Positions 58,597 to 64,000 of a DNA stretch of 64,000 nucleotides are shown piece after piece. The DNA comes from Streptomyces sp. ATexAB-D23 (GTDB taxonomy: Bacteria > Actinomycetota > Actinomycetes > Streptomycetales > Streptomycetaceae). Each line of letters begins with the position of its first letter. The stretch's first letter is position 1. The position numbers were made by a program, and so were the translations under genes. The notes beneath the pieces are model-generated. The model was given only the letters and a program-made list of their open reading frames with translations. It had not been told where the DNA came from and ran no database searches. The stretch covers positions 66,441 to 130,440 of the forward strand of contig NZ_KB892001.1 of assembly GCF_000373645.1 (NCBI RefSeq), in the 5' to 3' direction.

Positions 58597-61500
58597 GTGA
58601 GTACCTCCTCCACCACCCGGCACAGCCCTCGCCGTCAGGCACGGCAGGGGACCACGGGTCCGTACCGGCTGGTGCGTACCCTGCCGGGTTCCGTGGAGCC
58701 CCCTCTCCTGGACGCGGCGCAGCGCGCGGTGGTTGACCACCCCGGCGGGCCGCTGCTGGTGCTCGCCGGACCCGGTACGGGCAAGACGACCACGCTCGTC
58801 GAAGCCGTCGCCGCCCGGATCGCCCGGGGCGCCGACCCGGCGCGCGTGCTGGTCCTCACCTTCAGCCGCAAGGCCGCCGTCGAACTGCGTGACCGGATGG
58901 CCGCCCGGCTCGGCGCCGCCCGGGGACCGCAGGCCACCACGTTCCACTCCTTCTGTTACGCCCTGGTCCGCGCCCATCAGGACGCCGATCTCTTCGCGGA
59001 CCCGCTGCGGCTGCTGTCCGGACCCGAGCAGGACGTGACCGTCCGCGATCTGCTGGCCGGCCAGCTCGACCTGGAGAAGGAGGGCCGTCCGCACATCCGC
59101 TGGCCCGACGAGCTGCGGGCCTGCCTGACCACGCGCGGCTTCGCCGACGAGGTGCGCGCGGTGCTCGCCCGCAGCCGTGAGCTGGGCCTCGGCCCGGACG
59201 CCCTCGCCGACTTCGCCCGGCGCACCGGCCGGCCCGACTGGGGCGCCGCCGCCCGCTTCCTCGCCGAATACCTCGACGTGCTGGACGCCCAGGGCGTCCT
59301 CGACTACGCCGAGCTGGTCCACCGTGCGGTGCTGCTCGCGGAGCGCCCCGAGGTGGCGGCGCTGCTGGCCGGGAGCTACGACGCGGTGTTCGTCGACGAG
59401 TACCAGGACACCGACCCGGCCCAGGTGCGGCTGCTGCACGCGCTGGCCGGCAACCGGGGCGGCGCTCCCGGGGCAGGCGGCGGGCGTGATCTGATCGCCT
59501 TCGGCGACCCCGACCAGTCGATCTACGCGTTCCGGGGCGCCGACGTCAACGGCATCCTCGACTTCCCCGAGATCTTCCGGCGCGCGGACGGCGCCCCGGC
59601 CCCGGTCGGCGTCCTCACCACCTCGCGCCGCTCCGGCGACCGGCTGCTCGCCGCCACCCGGCTGCTCACCCGGCGGATGCCGCTCACCCGGCTCCCGTCG
59701 GCGAAGGTCCGAGCCCACCGGGAGCTGGGCGCGGTCTTCGAGGGCGGCAGCGTCGAGACGTACACCTACCCGACCGCCTCCACCGAGCTGGACAACATCG
59801 CCGACCTGCTGCGCCGGGCGCACCTGGAGGACGGGGTGCCGTGGCACGAGATGGCGGTGCTCGTCCGGGCCGGCGGCCGTACGCTCCCCGCCCTGCGCCG
59901 GGCGCTGACCTCGGCGGGCGTCCCCCTGGAGGTGGACGGCGACGACCTGGCCCTGCGCCACGAGCCCGCGGTGGCCCCCCTCCTGACCGCCCTGCGCGCG
60001 GTGGCCGCGGCGGCCCTGGAGGGGGGACCGGCCGAGGAGGAGGGAGCCGTCTGGCTCGACACCGAGACCGCCCTGACCCTGCTCGCCTCACCCCTCGGCT
60101 CCATGGACGCCGCCGATCTGCGCCGGCTCGGCCGCGCCCTGCGGGACGAGGAGCGCGCCGCCGGGAACCGGGTGCCCGCGCCCTCCGGCGAACTGCTGGC
60201 CCGCGCGCTCGCCGAACCGGAGCGGCTCGTGGCGCACGATCCGGCGTACGCCCGCGGCGCCCAGCGCCTGGGCGCGCTGCTGCGCACGGCGCGTGAGCTG
60301 CTCGAAGCGGGCGGCACCGCCGAGGAGGCCCTGTGGGCGCTGTGGTCCGGCACCCCGTGGCCGGGCCGGCTGGAGCGCGCGGCCCTGGGCGGGGGCGCGG
60401 GCGGGCGCAACGCCGACCGCGACCTCGACGCGGTCTGCGCCCTGTTCGACACCGCGGCCCGCGCCGAGGAACGCACGGGCGGCCGGGGCGCGCTCAACTT
60501 CCTGGAGGAGGTCGACGCCCAGGAGATCGCGGCCGACACCCTTTCCCGCCGCTCGGTGCGGCCGGACGCCGTGCGCCTGATGACCGCCCACCGGTCCAAG
60601 GGCCTGGAGTGGCGGATGGTCGTCGTCGCCGGGGTGCAGGAAGGGCTCTGGCCGGACCTGCGGCGCCGCGGCTCGCTCCTGGAGGCGGACCGGATCGGCC
60701 GCGACGGTCTCGCCGAACCCCTCACGCCCGGCGCCCTCCTCGCGGAGGAGCGGCGGCTGTTCTACGTGGCGGCGACCCGGGCCCGCGAGCGCCTGGTCGT
60801 CACCGCGGTCAAGGCCCCCGCCGACGACGGCGACCAGCCCTCCCGCTTCCTCACCGAGCTGGGTGTCGAACCCCGGGACGTCACCGGCCGCCCGCGCCGC
60901 CCCCTCGCCGTCGCCGCGCTCGTCGCCGAGCTGCGCGCCACGACCGTCGACCCCGCCGCCTCCGACGCCCTGCGCGAGGAGGCCGCCCGCCGCCTCGCCC
61001 GGCTGGCCGCGCTCACCGACGACGAGGGCCGGCCGCTCGTGCCCTCGGCCCACCCGTACCGGTGGTGGGGCCTCTACGAGCAGACCCGCTCGGCCCTGCC
61101 ACTGCGCGACCGGGACCAGCCCGTCGCCCTCTCCGGGAGCGCGCTCGACCAGCTCGCCAACACCTGCGCGCTCCAGTGGTTCCTGGGCCGTGAGGTGAAG
61201 GCCGACGCGCCCGCGACCGCCGCCCAGGGCTTCGGCAACGTCGTCCACGTCCTGGCCGACGAGGTGGCCTCCGGCCGGACGCCCGCCGATCTGGCCGTCC
61301 TGATGGAGCGGCTCGACTCGGTCTGGGACGGGCTGGTCTTCGACGCGCCCTGGAAGTCCGGCCAGGAGAAGGAGCAGGCGCGGGCCGCCCTCGAACGTTT
61401 CCTGCGCTGGCACGTCATGGACCGGGCCGGCCGTACCCCCGTCGCCAGTGAGCACGACTTCGACGTGACGCTGGAGGCGGGGGAGTTCGCGGTACGCATC

Positions 61501-61923
61501 CGGGGCTCCATGGACCGCGTGGAGCGGGACGCCGAGGACCGGGCCTACGTGGTCGACTTCAAGACCGGCAAGCAGTCCCCGACGAAGGACGAGGTCGCCC
61601 GCCACCCCCAGCTCGCCGTTTACCAGCTGGCGGTCCGGGAAGGGGCGGTCGACGACGTCTTCGGCGGTACGCGGCCCGAGCCGGGAGGCGCCGAACTCGT
61701 ACAGCTGCGCCAGGCCGCCCCCAAGAAGGAGGGGGGCGACGCCGCTCCCAAGGTGCAGGGGCAGGCGCCGCCCGACTCCGAGTGGGTCTCCGACCTGCTG
61801 GCGACCGCCGCGGGCCGGGTCCTGGACGAACGGTTCACCCCGACGACCGGCCAGCACTGCGCCCACTGCGCCTTCCGGGCCTCGTGCAGCGCGCAGCCGG
61901 AGGGCCGGCACGTCCTGGAGTAG
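58597..61923 (+). CDS. adnA: AdnA-type UvrD-like helicase-nuclease
   Basis: 1108 aa. Helicase motifs: Walker A GPGTGKT (58-64), VFVDEYQDTDP (motif II), GDPDQSIYAFRGAD (III), MTAHRSKGLEW (V), and LFYVAATRARERL (VI). A C-terminal RecB-like nuclease has VVDFKTGK (Asp987, Lys989) and a probable [4Fe-4S] site: Cys857 with Cys1088, Cys1091, Cys1097. With AdnB it would resect double-strand breaks. GTG 58597. Unlike the mycobacterial operon, AdnB is not immediately downstream. Confidence 0.87.
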   Translation: MSTSSTTRHSPRRQARQGTTGPYRLVRTLPGSVEPPLLDAAQRAVVDHPGGPLLVLAGPGTGKTTTLVEAVAARIARGADPARVLVLTFSRKAAVELRDRMAARLGAARGPQATTFHSFCYALVRAHQDADLFADPLRLLSGPEQDVTVRDLLAGQLDLEKEGRPHIRWPDELRACLTTRGFADEVRAVLARSRELGLGPDALADFARRTGRPDWGAAARFLAEYLDVLDAQGVLDYAELVHRAVLLAERPEVAALLAGSYDAVFVDEYQDTDPAQVRLLHALAGNRGGAPGAGGGRDLIAFGDPDQSIYAFRGADVNGILDFPEIFRRADGAPAPVGVLTTSRRSGDRLLAATRLLTRRMPLTRLPSAKVRAHRELGAVFEGGSVETYTYPTASTELDNIADLLRRAHLEDGVPWHEMAVLVRAGGRTLPALRRALTSAGVPLEVDGDDLALRHEPAVAPLLTALRAVAAAALEGGPAEEEGAVWLDTETALTLLASPLGSMDAADLRRLGRALRDEERAAGNRVPAPSGELLARALAEPERLVAHDPAYARGAQRLGALLRTARELLEAGGTAEEALWALWSGTPWPGRLERAALGGGAGGRNADRDLDAVCALFDTAARAEERTGGRGALNFLEEVDAQEIAADTLSRRSVRPDAVRLMTAHRSKGLEWRMVVVAGVQEGLWPDLRRRGSLLEADRIGRDGLAEPLTPGALLAEERRLFYVAATRARERLVVTAVKAPADDGDQPSRFLTELGVEPRDVTGRPRRPLAVAALVAELRATTVDPAASDALREEAARRLARLAALTDDEGRPLVPSAHPYRWWGLYEQTRSALPLRDRDQPVALSGSALDQLANTCALQWFLGREVKADAPATAAQGFGNVVHVLADEVASGRTPADLAVLMERLDSVWDGLVFDAPWKSGQEKEQARAALERFLRWHVMDRAGRTPVASEHDFDVTLEAGEFAVRIRGSMDRVERDAEDRAYVVDFKTGKQSPTKDEVARHPQLAVYQLAVREGAVDDVFGGTRPEPGGAELVQLRQAAPKKEGGDAAPKVQGQAPPDSEWVSDLLATAAGRVLDERFTPTTGQHCAHCAFRASCSAQPEGRHVLE

Positions 61924-61932
61924 GAACCCGGG

Positions 61933-62838
61933 TCAGTGCTTGCGTGCCACCAGGCCGTACACACTGACATCCGCGTCGGTGACGTCGTTGATGTCCAGGT
62001 AGCGCGTACGGTCCAGCTCGTCCAGGTCCGCCACGAACTCCGGGTCGGGGTTCCTGGCCTCCGGCAGGTCCACGACCCGCTCGGGCCGCCAGCGGTGCAC
62101 GGGGACGATCCCGGGGTCGAGCAGCTCCAGACCGTTGTCGGTGACGAAGCGTTCCATCTGGGAGTGGGAGCGGCGGACCATGGCGAAGCCGCGCTCCTTG
62201 AACCCCTTCGTGATGCTGCCGACCTGCTCGGTGTTGAGGTCGGAGCTGACATTGCTGAGGACGACGAAGCTGCCGGGTGCGAGGGAGCCGACGAGCTGCT
62301 GCACGACGGGGTGGGCGGTCTCGTCCTCGATGAAGTGGAGGACGGCGGCGAGGACGAGGGCGACGGGCCGGTCGAGGTCGAGGGTGCGGCGGGCCGCCTC
62401 CAGGATCCTGTCCGGTTCGCGCAGGTCGGCCTCGATGTAGTCGGTACGGCCTTCCGGACCGCTGGTGAGCAGCGCCTGAGCGTGGACGAGGACGACCGGA
62501 TCGTTGTCGACGTAGACCACCCGAGACTCGGGCGCGAGGGCTTGGGCGATCTGGTGGACGTTCTGCTGGGTCGGCAGCCCGGTGCCGATGTCCAGGAACT
62601 GCCGGACGCCCTCGTTCGCCGCGAGGGTGACCGCCCGCCGCATGAAGTCCCGGTTGTGCCGCACCGTGAGGTAGCCGCGCGGGTTGGCGGCCAGGGCCAT
62701 GGCGGCGGCCTCGCGGTCGGCCGGGTAGTTGTCCTTGCCGCCGAGGAAGACGTCGTAGACCCGTGCGGGGTGTGCCTTCGTCGTGTCGATGCGCCTGCGG
62801 AGCTCGGCGGCGTCGGGGGCGGGTGCGTCGGCGCTCAT
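61933..62838 (-). CDS. DUF574-type SAM-dependent methyltransferase
   Basis: 301 aa. It opens with IDTTKAHPARVYDVFLGGKDNYPADREAA, then QFLDIGTGLPTQQNVHQIA (SAM site), VVYVDNDPVVLVHA and VAVLHFIEDET-like strands, typical of the large streptomycete DUF574 (methyltransf_19) family. Function unknown; some members pair with DUF397/HTH regulators, absent here. ATG 62838 has GAGGA upstream. It is inserted, in reverse, between adnA and adnB, converging on adnA with 9 bp between stops. Confidence 0.85.
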   Translation of the reverse strand: MSADAPAPDAAELRRRIDTTKAHPARVYDVFLGGKDNYPADREAAAMALAANPRGYLTVRHNRDFMRRAVTLAANEGVRQFLDIGTGLPTQQNVHQIAQALAPESRVVYVDNDPVVLVHAQALLTSGPEGRTDYIEADLREPDRILEAARRTLDLDRPVALVLAAVLHFIEDETAHPVVQQLVGSLAPGSFVVLSNVSSDLNTEQVGSITKGFKERGFAMVRRSHSQMERFVTDNGLELLDPGIVPVHRWRPERVVDLPEARNPDPEFVADLDELDRTRYLDINDVTDADVSVYGLVARKH

Positions 62839-62978
62839 ATGACCGTCCTCGTAAGGCTGTTGATGCGACAAGTAGATAATTTAGACGCATCCGCGACGCA
62901 CGCGTCCCACCGGGAGGCGGGGACGAGGCGGTGACGGGTGCGCGCCCCGGCGCTTCGTGGGTTGTCGGCGGAGCCGGT

Positions 62979-62984
62979 TAGCCT
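62979..62984 (+). promoter_or_regulatory. -10 hexamer for leaderless adnB
   Basis: TAGCCT, then 7 nt, then GTG 62992. So adnB has its own promoter and does not need read-through from adnA. Confidence 0.5.
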
Positions 62985-62991
62985 CTGTGGA

Positions 62992-64000
62992 GTGTCCCCG
63001 CGCCTCACCGATCCCGAGCAGCTCAAGGAGCTTCTCGGTATCCCCTTCACCCCGGAGCAGACGGCCTGCATCACCGCGCCGCCCGCCCCGCAGGTGATCG
63101 TGGCCGGAGCCGGGTCGGGGAAGACCACGGTGATGGCGGCGCGCGTGGTGTGGCTGGTCGGCACGGGACAGGTCGCCCCCGAGCAGGTCCTCGGGCTCAC
63201 CTTCACCAACAAGGCGGCCGGCGAGCTCGCCGAGCGCGTACGCAAGGCCCTCGTCGCGGCCGGCGTCACCGACCCGGACGCCATCGACCCGGACAACCCC
63301 CCGGGCGAGCCCGGCATCTCCACGTACCACGCCTTCGCCGGCCGCCTCCTGACCGAGCACGGCCTGCGCATCGGCCTCGAACCGACCACGCGCCTCCTCG
63401 CCGACGCCACCCGCTACCAGCTCGCCGCCCGCGTGCTGCGCGAGGCACCCGGCCCCTACCCTGCCCTGACCAGGTCCTTCCCCACCCTGGTCAGCGACCT
63501 GCTGGCCCTCGACGCCGAGCTGGCCGAACACCTCGTGCGCCCCGAACAGCTCGGGGAGTACGACACCGGACTGCTGCGCACCCTGGAGACCGCCAGGCTC
63601 AGCAACGCCGAGCTGCGCAGGATCCCCGAGACCGCCGAGGCCCGCCGCGAACTGCTCACGCTGACCCGGCGCTACCGCGAGGCGAAGCGGAGCCGCGACC
63701 TCCTCGACTTCGGCGACCAGATCGCCCTCTCCGCCGAGCTGGCCCTCACCCGCCCCGAGGTCGGCGCGATCCTGCGCGACGAATACCGGGTCGTCCTGCT
63801 CGACGAATACCAGGACACCTCCGTCGCCCAGCGCCTCCTGCTCTCCGCCCTCTTCGGCAGCGGCCCCGACGGCGCCGCGTCCGGACACGCCGTGACCGCC
63901 GTCGGCGACCCCTGCCAGGCCATCTACGGCTGGCGCGGCGCCTCCGTCGCCAACCTGGACGACTTCCCCAGCCACTTCCCGCACGCCGACGGCACCCCCG
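62992..64000 (+). CDS. adnB: AdnB-type UvrD-like helicase-nuclease, 5' part
   Basis: The first 336 codons; the gene continues past the right edge. Walker A GAGSGKT (39-45), Q-motif region TPEQTACITAP, GLTFTNKAAGELAERV (Ia), LLDEYQDTS (II) and VGDPCQAIYGWRGA (III). The sequence at Walker A (GAGSGKTT, then VMAARVVWLVGTG) matches AdnB rather than AdnA of mycobacteria. Leaderless start at GTG 62992. The nuclease half cannot be checked here. Confidence 0.87.
   Translation, partial: MSPRLTDPEQLKELLGIPFTPEQTACITAPPAPQVIVAGAGSGKTTVMAARVVWLVGTGQVAPEQVLGLTFTNKAAGELAERVRKALVAAGVTDPDAIDPDNPPGEPGISTYHAFAGRLLTEHGLRIGLEPTTRLLADATRYQLAARVLREAPGPYPALTRSFPTLVSDLLALDAELAEHLVRPEQLGEYDTGLLRTLETARLSNAELRRIPETAEARRELLTLTRRYREAKRSRDLLDFGDQIALSAELALTRPEVGAILRDEYRVVLLDEYQDTSVAQRLLLSALFGSGPDGAASGHAVTAVGDPCQAIYGWRGASVANLDDFPSHFPHADGTP

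Overview
The window is chromosomal DNA from a Streptomyces or a very close relative. The signs are very high G+C with G/C-ending codons, frequent GTG starts, many leaderless starts, and a gene order typical of streptomycete core chromosome: sigE/rseA/htrA/tatB, mrp, DUF1003/MgtE_N, moeZ, slpD/slpE-type proteases and adnAB-type helicases. Two runs also follow gene order known from Mycobacterium tuberculosis. The first (fdxA, dapC, dapE, LOG, folP2, DivIVA-like, tag, DUF3117, O-methyltransferase, sigE, rseA, htrA, tatB, mrp, MgtE_N, DUF1003, corA) resembles the Rv1177-Rv1239c region. The second (RhlE-type helicase, MiaE-like, DUF3107, TetR, DUF3152, moeZ, ATL, adnA, adnB) resembles the Rv3211-Rv3201c region in reverse. 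No tRNA, rRNA, CRISPR array, phage module or intact insertion sequence was seen.

Layout. 1-7 kb is accessory: the start of a secreted beta-helix protein behind a LacI-type operator; a methyltransferase; an acetyltransferase-TetR pair with twin palindromic operators facing an MFS exporter; a short editing-domain-less threonyl-tRNA synthetase behind what looks like a Thr-codon leader peptide and a terminator hairpin; and a class F sortase with a repeat-bearing surface protein. 7-31 kb is the first conserved block: DAP biosynthesis genes, LOG, a FolP2-type protein, DNA repair, and the sigma/anti-sigma/HtrA/TatB envelope-stress operon, then Mrp and two putative Mg2+-related loci. 31-45 kb holds transport and housekeeping genes leading into the second conserved block.

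44.7-50.4 kb interrupts that block. A 165-bp imperfect palindrome (MITE-like) is followed by a PelF-like glycosyltransferase, a multi-spanning membrane protein with a repetitive N-terminus, a small coupled ORF, a sugar-nucleotide epimerase and a spherulin-4 (GH135-like) protein. This looks like a partial Pel-like amino-sugar exopolysaccharide cassette. 50.5-64 kb continues with moeZ, two tandem TAP-type lipoprotein proteases, a large flippase-like/kinase-like membrane protein, an alkyltransferase-like protein, and the AdnA- and AdnB-type recombination helicases, which are separated by an inverted SAM-methyltransferase gene. AdnB runs off the right edge.

Regulation visible in the sequence: strong terminator hairpins at most convergent junctions; several genes whose -10 hexamer lies 6-7 nt before the start codon (leaderless transcripts); a probable amino-acid attenuator; and two genes whose best starts appear to be non-canonical (CTG and ATT).
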